From positions 8,176 to 72,175 of the forward strand of contig LNKV01000038.1 of assembly GCA_001465935.1 (NCBI GenBank): 64,000 nucleotides of DNA, given 5' to 3'. The notes under the pieces were generated by a model, which had not been told where the DNA came from, did no database searches, and saw only the letters and a list, made by a program, of their open reading frames with translations. Origin of the DNA: Clarireedia homoeocarpa (taxonomy: Eukaryota; Ascomycota; Leotiomycetes; Helotiales; Rutstroemiaceae). Below are positions 42,071 through 53,187 of this stretch, piece after piece (the first letter of the stretch is position 1; each line of letters opens with the position of its first letter). Both the position numbers and the translations under genes were made by a program.

Positions 42071-44536
42071 TCATATGCATAATTCATCCTCGCTGAATGA
42101 CATTGCATTGTGATCATCAGTTTTGGCATCTTTGTGCAGCTTATGATGAGTCGCTCGGCTCAGCCGACAACGCTTCCGTTGTGTCATGTTTGATACGTTT
42201 TTGAAAACATGATTCTCTTGAGATGATTCGAAGCTGGAATTGAGCTCGTCATCACTACTATCGGAGTGCCAGGTTTCAACCTGTGTGATTGCCTTGCGTT
42301 TACCGATTCTCCTAGTATGCTTCGGTGCTATTTTTTGATCGAAACAGTTATTACGACAGTCCTTCCTGTTGTCTGGGGCTCTTTTTGGACGTTGTATGCG
42401 AGCCATAGCAGAGGGTGACGAGCCTCCAAGCACACCAGGCTCAGAGATCACACCGGCGCTTTTATGCTTTCTGCTAACTTGAGCTTGAGCTGGTGTCCTT
42501 GTTACCCAGGCGTTAATACCTTCTTCCCACCGGAATGCACCCGGGCTGCTAGCAGAATGTTGAAGGCTAGATGAAGTTGGGCGTGCAAGAGTTCTAGACT
42601 TAAGTTCGCCGTCAATAGAAACAGCATATTTTAGATACTCCTCTCCCGGGGCTTGTTGAGCAAAAGTAAATGCACTGTCAACTATGATCTCATACCAGAC
42701 GGAAGTTTCCTTTGAAAGTCGACTGGTGGCCCACTCCCTCAGCGCCTTATGAATCCTTTGAAGATACTCAAAACCAGAGTTCGAGGCAGCTCTCCCGCAA
42801 CAGCGCGCCACGGATGAGATGAAGTTAACGACTTCAGTATAATTTGAAGCCACAGTATTCGCGCTGCTTTTGTGTTGCTCCCACAAGCTGCTTAAATTCT
42901 GATCTACCAACTTGACCGACAAATTCGGCACTTGATCTGCTCCGGAACCAATCACTAAGTTTGCCAAAAGAAAAATGGTACTTTGATCTTTGGGATTCTC
43001 TTGGGCGGTGGTGACCATGGTGAGGCAGTCCCTTAACAGTTTGTGGTGTATCCGGCCTGATGGCTTAGAATTCTCGGATGGTTGTTCCAACACATCGGTG
43101 CTCCCGTCCTGGGTAAGGATAGCTATTGATGTCATCGTCGTCAGGACACTTATCAAATTATGCTTGCATGCAGCGTGCATGTCATTTCCCCAGGTTGTGG
43201 AAATGCTAGAAGCGTCTGAACCGTTTGAACACGCGAATTCCATAAGACGTGGTAAACTGGCACCCATGAACTGTGCCGCATCTGCTCTTACTTCATCTGT
43301 TGATAATGATTGAATAATGCCAGTCCATACATGCTCAAATTCCTTGGTTGCCAACCATGAAATAGGTAATCGTTGGCTATCAATTAGGTTGGAGAGTTGT
43401 CTATAATGATAACCAGAACGACCTGTATCCTTCGCAAACCTCCAGAGCAATGACAAAGGTCGAAGTGAGCAATGATCCAAGAAAGAGTCCTCAACTTTCC
43501 TTGGAGTAGGAAACTTGCGTCTAGACAAAATAGTTGAAAGCAATGATTGGCATTCGTCGTAATCCCCGAATTGAATACAAAGATCAACAAGCTTTTCTGA
43601 AAATTGATCATCCAGGAGGTCATCCGAGATAGCATTGCAGATGATATACACTCCATGGGCTCGAACAACATTCTGAAGTTGAGCCCAGCCATGCCCGAGT
43701 GAGCCAAATGCTTCAAGCTCGTCATAAACTTCCATTGACACATCTCTTTTCTCTAACGCCGAGTTAGATCCTCCCTCCTCCATTTCTTCAGACATTATGC
43801 TTTCCTCCAGACTGATATATTGTGGAATAGCGCGTAGACATGTTGATAGAAGTGACTTAGCGCCTATTTTTGGCAGCGCGCGAGCTTTGGTTTGTGTGGC
43901 TTCCAACAAGTTTTTGAAATGGTCATAGATACCTTCATAAGTGGTGCAGTGTATCGAGCTTGTTGTCTTCCGAACATCGCGCAAGGCTTGTGGTCCAATC
44001 GAAAACACCTTGCTAGCTTTGTTCATCTCACCATCACTCCTCATCTTGAACGGAATAGCCTGGGAGGATATGGTGCTTTTGTTCAAAGCACAGTTGAGTA
44101 ATGGTGTTGAAACTATGATTTCTCCTGGGAATAAAGACATTCTACTGTATGTTGTTGTCTTAATTTGCCGTCTGCTGTTTCTATGATCAGATCCGTATCC
44201 AATGCTCCCACTCCTTCCTGAATATGTCCTTTTAACTCTCTTTTTCGGGCCGATCCAATTCGACTCGTGTTCACTTTCTTTTTCTGATTCGTCGACATTC
44301 AGACTTGTCCTAGAAGTACGTTTGATTGACTGAGATTTCGCCCAGTTTCGCGCACGCTCTTTCTGGAGAATAGCAATTTTAGAGGTCAATCGGCGCAAAA
44401 GACGATTGCATCGTGTCGCGGTCCATTCTTTCTCAATATCACGATGGATACGGCCATCACTGAAAGTGAGCTCCTTCCGTCGCACAGGTGTGAAGCTACC
44501 TGCAGCAACATTACTCTCAAGAGCAGAAGCGCGCAT
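42071..44536 (-). CDS. Uncharacterised large basic protein, probably nuclear
   Basis: A single open frame of 821 residues from the ATG at 44536. The N-terminus is basic with a predicted coiled segment (RLLRRLTSKIAILQKERARN). A middle region of about 400 residues looks folded and helical (for example GAKSLLSTCLRAIPQYISLEE and WRFAKDTGRSGYHYRQLSNL). The tail is very basic with mixed acidic Ser runs (RIGKRKAITQ, SDSSDDEL), suggesting nuclear localisation. A good acceptor (CTGAC branch and TTTAG) lies directly before GAT-AAT-ACC-GTT-TGG-ATG, so one or more upstream exons may add residues to the N-terminus. I do not recognise a named family, and no catalytic motif is visible. It diverges from CLU1. 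Confidence 0.7.
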   Translation of the reverse strand: MRASALESNVAAGSFTPVRRKELTFSDGRIHRDIEKEWTATRCNRLLRRLTSKIAILQKERARNWAKSQSIKRTSRTSLNVDESEKESEHESNWIGPKKRVKRTYSGRSGSIGYGSDHRNSRRQIKTTTYSRMSLFPGEIIVSTPLLNCALNKSTISSQAIPFKMRSDGEMNKASKVFSIGPQALRDVRKTTSSIHCTTYEGIYDHFKNLLEATQTKARALPKIGAKSLLSTCLRAIPQYISLEESIMSEEMEEGGSNSALEKRDVSMEVYDELEAFGSLGHGWAQLQNVVRAHGVYIICNAISDDLLDDQFSEKLVDLCIQFGDYDECQSLLSTILSRRKFPTPRKVEDSFLDHCSLRPLSLLWRFAKDTGRSGYHYRQLSNLIDSQRLPISWLATKEFEHVWTGIIQSLSTDEVRADAAQFMGASLPRLMEFACSNGSDASSISTTWGNDMHAACKHNLISVLTTMTSIAILTQDGSTDVLEQPSENSKPSGRIHHKLLRDCLTMVTTAQENPKDQSTIFLLANLVIGSGADQVPNLSVKLVDQNLSSLWEQHKSSANTVASNYTEVVNFISSVARCCGRAASNSGFEYLQRIHKALREWATSRLSKETSVWYEIIVDSAFTFAQQAPGEEYLKYAVSIDGELKSRTLARPTSSSLQHSASSPGAFRWEEGINAWVTRTPAQAQVSRKHKSAGVISEPGVLGGSSPSAMARIQRPKRAPDNRKDCRNNCFDQKIAPKHTRRIGKRKAITQVETWHSDSSDDELNSSFESSQENHVFKNVSNMTQRKRCRLSRATHHKLHKDAKTDDHNAMSFSEDELCI

Positions 44537-45215
44537 CCAAACGGTATTATCCTAAAGTATGAACTGTCAGCTTTTAGAGGCGTTCGAAGAAAGTAATCTC
44601 TGCGCAAACATATCTTGACAGCAGTGCCTTTGAACAACCACTGCCTGCAAAGGGAATGTATCGTACAGAGGGAGCAATTCTTTTAGCAAATACCTTGTAT
44701 AAGTTGTTGTAGTTAAATGGCGGAGCAAACAAATGAATATCCAAGCTCTGTATGATATGAAGCAATGAATAAGGTAAAGCAAAGTAGCAATGCAAAAGTA
44801 TCCGTGTCGTCGGGGTAAATTCGTGTTTACTTGATAGCATGAATGTTCGAGATTTGATAGGGCAAACAGGAGTGTAAACAATGACAAGCAAACAAGCAAG
44901 GGTTGTGACATAGTCCTATGGAGCCGATTGCGCGGGCCGAGTTATTCCGCTCAAATCAGCTAAAATTTATTCTCAACTCACTTTGCAGTTTTGGAAATTG
45001 AATGAAAATTGAGAAAATTTAAAAGATCCATTTCTTCTTTTTGAACCTTTTGTAGTCTCGTTTCTCCCGAGGAAAAAGTCTCAAAACCTTTCTTTCCCAA
45101 GCTGTATCAATATCAAGACGTTGTTCTGACTGTCTGCAGTTTCTTGGGTCAAAGGTGCATTTCCTTCGTCTTCCCATCTTTCGCTGTATTATATTAAAAA
45201 ACTTTCGGGTTCAAA
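44537..45215. promoter_or_regulatory. Shared upstream region of the 44536 gene (-) and CLU1 (+)
   Basis: About 680 bp between divergent starts. The half near 44536 may include an upstream exon of the minus gene. The CLU1-proximal half is pyrimidine-rich, ending in AAAATGG at the start codon. Confidence 0.45.
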
Positions 45216-48200
45216 ATGGCTGCAATGAATGACGTTACCACTACTTCTTCAGGTATGTATCTCAACCTCACAGGAAGCACCATATTTCATATATGGGCGA
45301 AAGGAAAAAGGAAATACATCGAACTCCCTCAGCTTTTCATAGCATCTGTAGGTTGTGCCACCAGCATTTGCTAATGTGGAAGCTATAGAAAATCCGTCTG
45401 ATACGCCCACCTCGGAACAAACTCTCGTCACTGAAAAAAATGCGGCAACCAACGGAGTTGAAAATGAGGAGGAGGAAGGTGGGGAAGCGGGCGGTGAGGG
45501 TAAGATATGCTGGCAATTCGAATTTTTATACAATTATGCTAATGTGGGATTTGAAAGTCTTTCAATTGACTGTGGTGCTTCCTCGCGAGCCCCATAAAAT
45601 ACAAATAATCGTCAGTGGTCTCCCTACCCCAATTGGCAAACACCCCGACTGACATGACTAGGTTTCTTCCCAAGAAGCAATACACGATGTTCGACAGTCG
45701 ATAATCGAGCTGCCAGGCACTTTCCAGTACTCATGCTTCCACTTGGAACATAAGGGGGAAAGGATAAACGATTTTGTGCAAATATCCGAGGTCCCTGGTT
45801 TGACAGCAGAATCGGAGTTGCATTTGGTCGAAGATCCATACACGGAAAAGGAGGCGAGGATACATATCGTTAGAGTGCGAGAACTGATTGGAGCTGCTGG
45901 GGACCGCACGGATACCTTGCACGGTATTTTGTCCGGGACGTCACTACACGATTCGGTAGCAACCACAGAGCCAGCAGCCAATGGAGCAAGCACGTCTCCG
46001 TCCCACCCAATGGTAGACTTTGATTTCCAAGCTTCGGGGAATCTTGCAGCTCTTCTACCGAAATCGCAGGACCCCGCCCCGAAGACCGTAAAATCGATAT
46101 CAGTCTCTCCATGGAATCCTCCTCCATATCATCTTAGACAGAAAGGCCACCTTCTGTACCTACAGGTCACGACCAATGAAGGAGAACAATTCCAGATTAC
46201 GTCCCATGTATCTGGCTTCTATGTGAATAAGTCATCAAACGCCAAATTTGACCCTTTCCCTAAGGCTGCGCCCAAAGCACACTCTGCGCATTCTCTCTTG
46301 GCTTTACTTGGAGACTTGTCTCCATCCTTTGAGGCATCCTTCAAGAGCCTTCAAGAATACAACAACTTGAAGGATCCACTAGCAACCTTCCAAATCACTA
46401 ATGCAACCCCCTCAAACCCATGGATCGTTCCGGCTGCATCAACCCCACTTGTTGTACATCAGGCGGACATCACACGTACTCAAGAAAACTATCTTATAGC
46501 CGGTATTGAAAACAGCGAGACCTTGCGTGATTGGAATGAGGAATTTCAATCTACACGGGAGCTACCTAAGGATACCGTTCAAGACCGCGTTTTCAGAGAA
46601 CGGTTGACATCGAAATTGTTCGCGGACTACAACGAAGCTGCAGCTAGGGGCGCAATTCTTGTTGCGAGGGGTGAGATAGCCCCGCTCAACCCCACAGAAG
46701 GCAAAGATGCTCAAATATTCGTGTACAACAATGTTTTCTTCTCATTTGGTGCTGATGGTGTTGGTACGTTTGCTTCGGAAGGTGGAGACGAGGCTGCAAG
46801 AGCGGCTGTGGGCAAAGATGTTATGGGGGTTCGCATGGTCAACCAGTTGGACATCGATGGTTTATTTACTCCAGGAACCGTGGTGGTGGATTATCTAGGA
46901 AAGCGTATTGTGGGACAGAGTATTGTGCCCGGAATCTTCAAACAACGTGATCCTGGTGAGAATCAGATCGATTATGGTGCCGTGGATGGCAAGGATGTCG
47001 TGGCATCCGACGAGAAATTCGTCCCGGTGTTTGAGAAACTTTCTAAGGCTTTGAAGGTCAAAAAGCACGCCGTTTGGGACAAGGATGGAAAGCGCCATGA
47101 CCTTGAAGGCAGCATAGAGACCAAAGGGCTACTTGGAACCGACGGCAGAAAGTACGTCCTAGATTTATACCGAGTAACACCATTAGACATTGCCTGGATG
47201 GATGAGTGCGGTACCGCAATCGACAGCCCTGAACAAACTAATGGAGCAAGTGAATCCGCATACCCGCACCGTATGACCGTCATGCGCCCAGAGTTGGTGG
47301 AGTCTTATTGGAAAGTTAAGAGAAGGGAGTGGATCAACGCTGAATTGGAGAAGAAACGTCAAGCCCAGAAGGCCACTACAGCCAATGCGGATGAGAAGGT
47401 CGGTGAATCTTCTGCCGATGCATCTACTTCTGAGAAGGAGGAAGTAACCAAGGATGATGCAAATAAGGAAGAAGGGAATAAGGAAGAAGGGAAGAAGGGA
47501 GAAGAAAGCAAGGATGAAGAGAGTAAGGAGCTCGTAAATCAGGAATCGGAAGTTAGCAAGCCTGCAGCCCCTGAGCAGGAGAAGATTGACATTTCCGATT
47601 TTGATTTCGCCCTAAATCCAGATGCTTTCAGCGGCCAGCAACCACAAACCGAGGAGGAAAAGTCTGAGCTGGCCAATGATGAGCAGCAGGTGCGCCTTGC
47701 CTGTGAGTTCCTTCGTAAGACCGTTTTACCAGAGCTGGTAAACGATCTTAAAGAAGGAGACGTTGGTTTCCCTATGGATGGCCAATCGTTGAGTAGGTTG
47801 CTTCACAAGCGTGGTATTAACATTAGATACATGGGACTTGTCGCAAGCCTGGCTGAGGGCAAGAGGCTTGAGGCGTTGCGCACGCTTGCTATTCAAGAAA
47901 TGGTAGCCAGAGCCTTCAAGCACGTTGCTGGCGCATATCTTCGCTACTTACCAATCCCGTTAACGAGCTCATGCGTTGCTCATCTTCTCAACTGCTTGCT
48001 CGGTTCTGACCTTAACGCTTCCCCCAAAGCGGACATTGACGAAGCCATGTCAGCACTTTACCCCGAGGCCGACCTAAAATTTCAGGAGGTAACTCCAGAG
48101 AGCCTTAGACAGGACATCGAGGCCCAAGTCAAACAACGATTCCGCTACACTCTTGATTCGACATGGGCGGCAAATATCAAGCACCTACAGCTCCTTCGTG

Positions 48201-49447
48201 AAGTCTCTCTGAAACTCGGTATCCAGCTTGAGATGAAGACATATCATTTCACCAAGCAATCTCTAGCAGATGCTAATGCTGCTTTGCCAACGACCAATGG
48301 CACAGCAAAGGATGCGGCCACGAATGGACAGAGCACTAGCAGTAAGAAAAAGAAGAAGAACGCTCGTGAAAGCTCACCGGCTTCTAATGCATCGGTGAAC
48401 TCTGCATCTCCGGTTACTTTCACCCCAGACAATGTTCTCAATATGGTGCCAGTAATCAAGGAGGCCTCCCCTCGCAGCTCGCTGGCGGAAGAAGCTCTGG
48501 AGGCTGGTCGCATCTCCTTGCTCCAGGATCAGAAGAAGTTAGGCCAAGAGTTATTGCTCGAATCTCTTTCACTGCACGAACAAATTTACGGCATTTTGCA
48601 CCCGGAGGTTGCCAGAGTCTACAACTCGCTTTCGATGCTCTACTACCAATTAGAGGAAAAGGAGGCTGCTATTGAGCTTGCCCGCAAGGCTGTAATTGTC
48701 TCTGAGAGAACTCTTGGTGTTGATAATGCTGAGACACTTCTGAACTATCTTAACCTCGGCCTCATAGCACATGCATGCGGTGAGACCAAGTTGGCTCTGA
48801 CTTACATCAAGCACGCTCTGGACTTGTGGAGAGTGGTTTATGGTCCAAATCACCCGGACTCTATCACCACTATTAATAATGCCGCAGTGATGCTCCAACA
48901 CTTGAAGGAGTACCATGACTCTCGCATGTGGTTTGAGGCTTCTCTCAAGATTTGTGAGGAAGTGTTCGGCAAACATTCTATCAACGCAGCAACTTTACTA
49001 TTCCAGTTGGCTCAAGCTCTAGCACTTGATCAGGACTCTAAGTCTGCAGTCAATCGCATGCGCGAGTCGTACAATATCTTCCTCAACGAGCTCGGAGCGG
49101 AAGACAAGAACACCAAGGAGGCAGAGAAATGGCTTGAGCAACTTACCCAAAATGCCGTCTCCATTGCCAAGCATGCGAAGGACGTCCAGGCTCGTCGAAT
49201 TAGAGCAGGTATTCGTGTTTCTCCACGTGTGACATTGGGACAAACACAATTGCAACCACAAGTTGGACAGACCGCCGAAGCAGCGACAGGCCGTGATCCT
49301 CACAACTCTAGGGGACTGGATTCTAGAAGCATTGATGAGCTCCTTAAGTTTATCGAGGGTACCGATCAATCTAACAAAAACAAGAAACGACCAGCTCGTA
49401 GTAATCCGAAGAGACGAGGAGGAGCCGCCTCTTCTTCAAGAAAATAA
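45216..49447 (+). CDS. CLU1: Clustered mitochondria protein CLU1 / TIF31 (eIF3-associated p135)
   Basis: Four exons: 45216-45252, 45365-45499, 45558-45610 and 45662-49447 (introns 112, 58 and 51 nt), giving 1336 residues. The small third exon supplies QLTVVLPREPHKIQII and exon 4 begins VSSQEAIHDVRQSIIELPG, which together form the CLU-N domain. The central CLU domain (about 340-600) includes REARLTSKLFADYNEAA-like text seen here as RERLTSKLFADYNEAA. A Lys/Glu-rich linker (about 645-705) and the eIF3p135 region follow. TPR repeats at about 1030-1190 (LEEKEAAIELARKAVIVSER) precede a basic tail. In yeast and flies Clu binds mRNAs for mitochondrial proteins and keeps mitochondria distributed; it also co-purifies with eIF3. 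Confidence 0.95.
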
Positions 49448-50287
49448 ATGATAACGGATCGGAGCGCAAAATCACGGGGTTAGCATTGGGTGGCGTTTCA
49501 AAATCTAATTCTTGTACTATATGATTTACTTTTTCTATTTCTGTCCGGTTTGACGAAACGACCCAGTAACAACAATATGTGTTTACGTATGTATTACAAC
49601 GACTCGTCTCGACATATATGGATGACCCCCTCAGGATGATACGGTCAATAGCTAGTCGGGTGGTTGGTAGGTTGTACATGCATAGATAACGTATCTAGGA
49701 CCGATAACTGAATAAAGAAGACATCTTCCCTCCCTGCTCAAATATTAAGTCGAATCTTTAAACCGTCATTTTGAATCTTTGCTTGTCTGTGAATCGCTTA
49801 CGTGGAACTATTCCAACCTGTCCTCGATTTGGTGAAAATTATATTTCCTGGGAGATGTTAATTCTATCACCACCGCTGATGGCTGAGATTACCTGTCGTA
49901 CTTAGCCCGATGTATCGCACTGACTAAATCGCATGATATGAATGGAGAAAAGCCAGCCCTCTTAGCAACTGGTCCGAATAGCATCAAGGCAAATTTATCT
50001 GCGAACAGAGCGAAGGGAAGGGGCTAGATATAGTATCACTTTGGCGAGCTATTGCTAAGCAACCAGAAAAGATGCAGTCATCCAAGGCAAATTGAGACTA
50101 GAATTCTTCGCTAAAGTAAGTTTCATTTGTCTATGTAGTAATGCAGTGGTGGATCTCCCTGATATTATCAGAGCCCATAGTTTGTAAATTCATACACGAG
50201 GCACGCGCCTAAGAAACTTCGACCACTTAAGAGATAACATATCGTCCATGTACCCACGGCGACTTTTCTTGAATCCAGAACCCGCGA
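49448..50287. other. Convergent intergenic between CLU1 and the UBL membrane protein
   Basis: Both neighbours end here, so the 840 bp hold two 3' UTRs and terminators. I see no gene. Confidence 0.5.
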
Positions 50288-52642
50288 TCAAGTAGCGACC
50301 AGCGGAGGAGCAGCAGGCGATTCTCGCTGCGCATCCGGGTTTGTTTCCTGATTGTGCGTCACTTCTGCATTTTCACCATTACCGGCAGGCTGTTCGGCGC
50401 CGCCATCCTCGGCATTTTCGCCGTTCCCTCCATTCGCTTCATTTTCCGCTTCTACACGTCTTCTCTCCGCCTCGGCTGCCGCTGCCTCAGCCTCTCGAGC
50501 TGCATTATCACGCGCGGCAATGTGGCGTTCACCAACTCCAGGAATCAGACTTGCGATAAAGAGAAGAGCAGCACGTTCGGCCCTTCGCATTTGAGTCGCA
50601 AGCCATCCCGTATTTGCTCGTCTCTGCTGTTCTAGAAGCCTTGCAGCAACTTCGGCTTCATCAAGCTCGCCCCGACGGACTCGAGCGCGATCACCAGTCT
50701 CCGCCGCTCCGTTTTGGGGTACAACAACTGCGTTAGCTGCAGGTACAAGAGCCGCGTCAGGTCCAGCTAGTGGTATCAAGTTTTCGAGATGTCTTCTGAT
50801 GGGGCCTAGAACCTGATCGGCGATACTTTGGAAAGCACCGGCAAAGAATCCCGTATTAACTATGAAGACAATTGCAGCAAGGCCTGTCATCAAGAAAAGT
50901 CTTGACCAACTGTTGTTGCCGGAAGTGAAGAACCATACAAAACCAATGAGTCTGATGACCAACCAGAGCATATTAAACAGTCGAAGTGCAACAGGAACGC
51001 CCGGTCTTGCTTCGCGATTGTGAACTTGTGCAAAACCTATAGGAGCTTCTTCATTGAGTCGTGGGCGGCCCCCGCGGCGGCCACCTCTTTGTGCATTTCT
51101 ATTACGAAACTCTGGGAATACAGACGGTTCTCGAGGCTGGCCATTTGCTTGTGCTGGGCCATTACTCTGGCGATGTCTTGTTAGACGAGGAGTGTAAAAG
51201 GATTCAGAATTATTTATCAGAAGAGCACGTGGACCTGAGGGTGATGTGAGTATGTACACCATAGGCTCAACGGTGGATGGAGGCGTGTTGTTTGAGCTTG
51301 TGGTCGGATTTGTGACCAAACTTGGAGCAGAAGCATTAGCTGCAGGGTTCAGTAGCACCGCCGACGCAGGGGATCGGGGAATTGAGGATGCGCCGGCTGT
51401 AGGAGTAGTTAAAGATGGGGATATGGGAGTTCTGGTTCGTGCAGAAGGTGGATTTGAAGAGGCTCTCCGCGCGCCATTGGGTTGGTTGTGACTAGCCATC
51501 AGCCTGTCCATGTTCCGCAGCATATGCTGTAAATTGGCAGCAGGGTTTGTTCCCACTTGCGTAGCACTTGCACTGCTGTGATTGTTTCGGTGGGCTAACT
51601 GCGAAATGGGAACTGTGGTAGTAGTCTCATTCACTGTCACATGCCATCTTTCCCCATTAGGGCCAACACCTTCCCGAGTATACGTCGTACTGTGATTAGG
51701 ATTGTGGAGATTTGGTGCCAATCCACCGGGGTTGGATCCGTCCGTGAATGGTGGGTTCTGATTCATATCCTGGGCACCCTGGCGCCTTTCTGCACCTCGT
51801 CTTTGTTGTCGTTCGAGGAGAAGCTGTTGGAGCGAGGTGAGCCTATTTGGAGATTGAAGGGGATTCTGAGTTACGGAAGCGCTGGGGTGTGGTTGATGAC
51901 CCAGGTTATTCATAATTCGTCCCAATTGAAGGTGATAATCACGAGCCCCAGCCTCAATTTCCTGCTGTAACCGTGCTGTCTCCCTCTGCAATTGATGTAA
52001 ACGTTGTGTCATGACGTTATGTGTGTGTTCAGCATGGTGGAGATCATGATGTTGCGCATGCGGCCGGCCACCCGGTAATTCTTGTTGAATCTGTACATCT
52101 TGCACGAGGTCTGGGGAATGTGCTATGTGACCTTGATTTATGACAGGAGGAGTTCTTGCGCGATTAGCAGGCAGAACAGGAGGGGTAAGCGTGCGTTGTT
52201 GTACATTGGCGCCGGCATTTGTCGTGCTAGTATTGGGAGACGCATCTGGCAGAGGAGGACGGAGAACTAAGTGTATCGTATGCGGATCTGAGCTTGACAG
52301 CTAGTATATATGGTTAGAATATGCGGTATCCTTTAAAGAAGAAATTCTTACGCTCTCTTGCCCAAAAACCTGTAGCATTGTTTGCGAATCAGCCAGCATT
52401 CTCCCACGATGGATGAGTCGCTGGCTGGAATCATCAGGCTTAGACGGCACAATATCTCTGATTTTTGCTTTCAGGCCTTGAACTGTTGTGCTCACTAAAA
52501 GATCAGAGAACGTTAGAGGGCTTGCGACTTCGGTAGAAGGTGACACAATGGACAGAGTGAAGGTCGCAGTTGTTGGTTGCTCTTCAGTCCTCTTAAGTGC
52601 AGGTGCATCGTTCACAGCTTCATTGCTCGTGGATTCTGCCAT
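50288..52642 (-). CDS. Ubiquitin-like domain ER-type membrane protein (HERP/Usa1-like)
   Basis: Two exons, 52642-52352 and 52300-50288, joined in phase 0 over a 51-nt intron, give 767 residues. An N-terminal ubiquitin-like domain (about 25-112) spans the junction, with GLKAKIRDIVP, LIHRGRMLAD and HTIHLVLRPP as landmarks. A His/Gln-rich coiled segment (RLHQLQRETARLQQEIEAG) and a long disordered stretch follow. Two adjacent membrane helices (RLFNMLWLVIRLIGFVWFF and LFLMTGLAAIVFIVNTGFFAG) come next, then an Ala/Glu/Arg-rich tail. This layout matches HERP and yeast Usa1, scaffolds of the Hrd1 ubiquitin ligase in ER-associated degradation. The assignment is inferred from architecture rather than a diagnostic motif. 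Confidence 0.75.
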
Positions 52643-53187
52643 GATGAACAGTGGCTCAAGGTATCAATTTAAGTGTTGTTGTCGAAGATTCCTGATTTCA
52701 AATCCGTAGCTTCTTTGCGTTGCGCCTGTCGCAGGAAGAGCGAGCGATACAACTTTCGGTCGTTGATGGTTAGAAATTACGCGCAAACGAATGAATACAT
52801 AATCCAGAATGCTGTTCTTCTATTGTAACGAGAACGAAAGGTGCCTTGTTGGGGAAAGAAAGGAATGGTGTTGCTTCCACGTTGCTTTGAATAAGACAAC
52901 TTTACTGGGGGATTCCCATATTAATGTTGGAGTAGAAAATACGAGCATGAACCTACATCAGGCCCACTAAAGTCTGCATCGCTCCGCACCAGGAGTGGCG
53001 CGAGTGTGGTGTTCACCGCCTACGCTTGAGTCAATACATCATAGTATTGCCGCACGCCAGCCGTAGTCCAAGAAATCGTCATTGAGTCAGATTTGAGCTT
53101 GAGCTGGAGAATAAAAATAATTTTCTACATACAAAGGTTGTCCGAAAATCCGTTAGAGGTCCTCAAGCCTCACGAAAACCTCCTCGA
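52643..53187. promoter_or_regulatory. Shared upstream region of the UBL protein (-) and PSD1 (+)
   Basis: 545 bp between divergent start codons. No repeats or other genes are seen. Confidence 0.5.
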
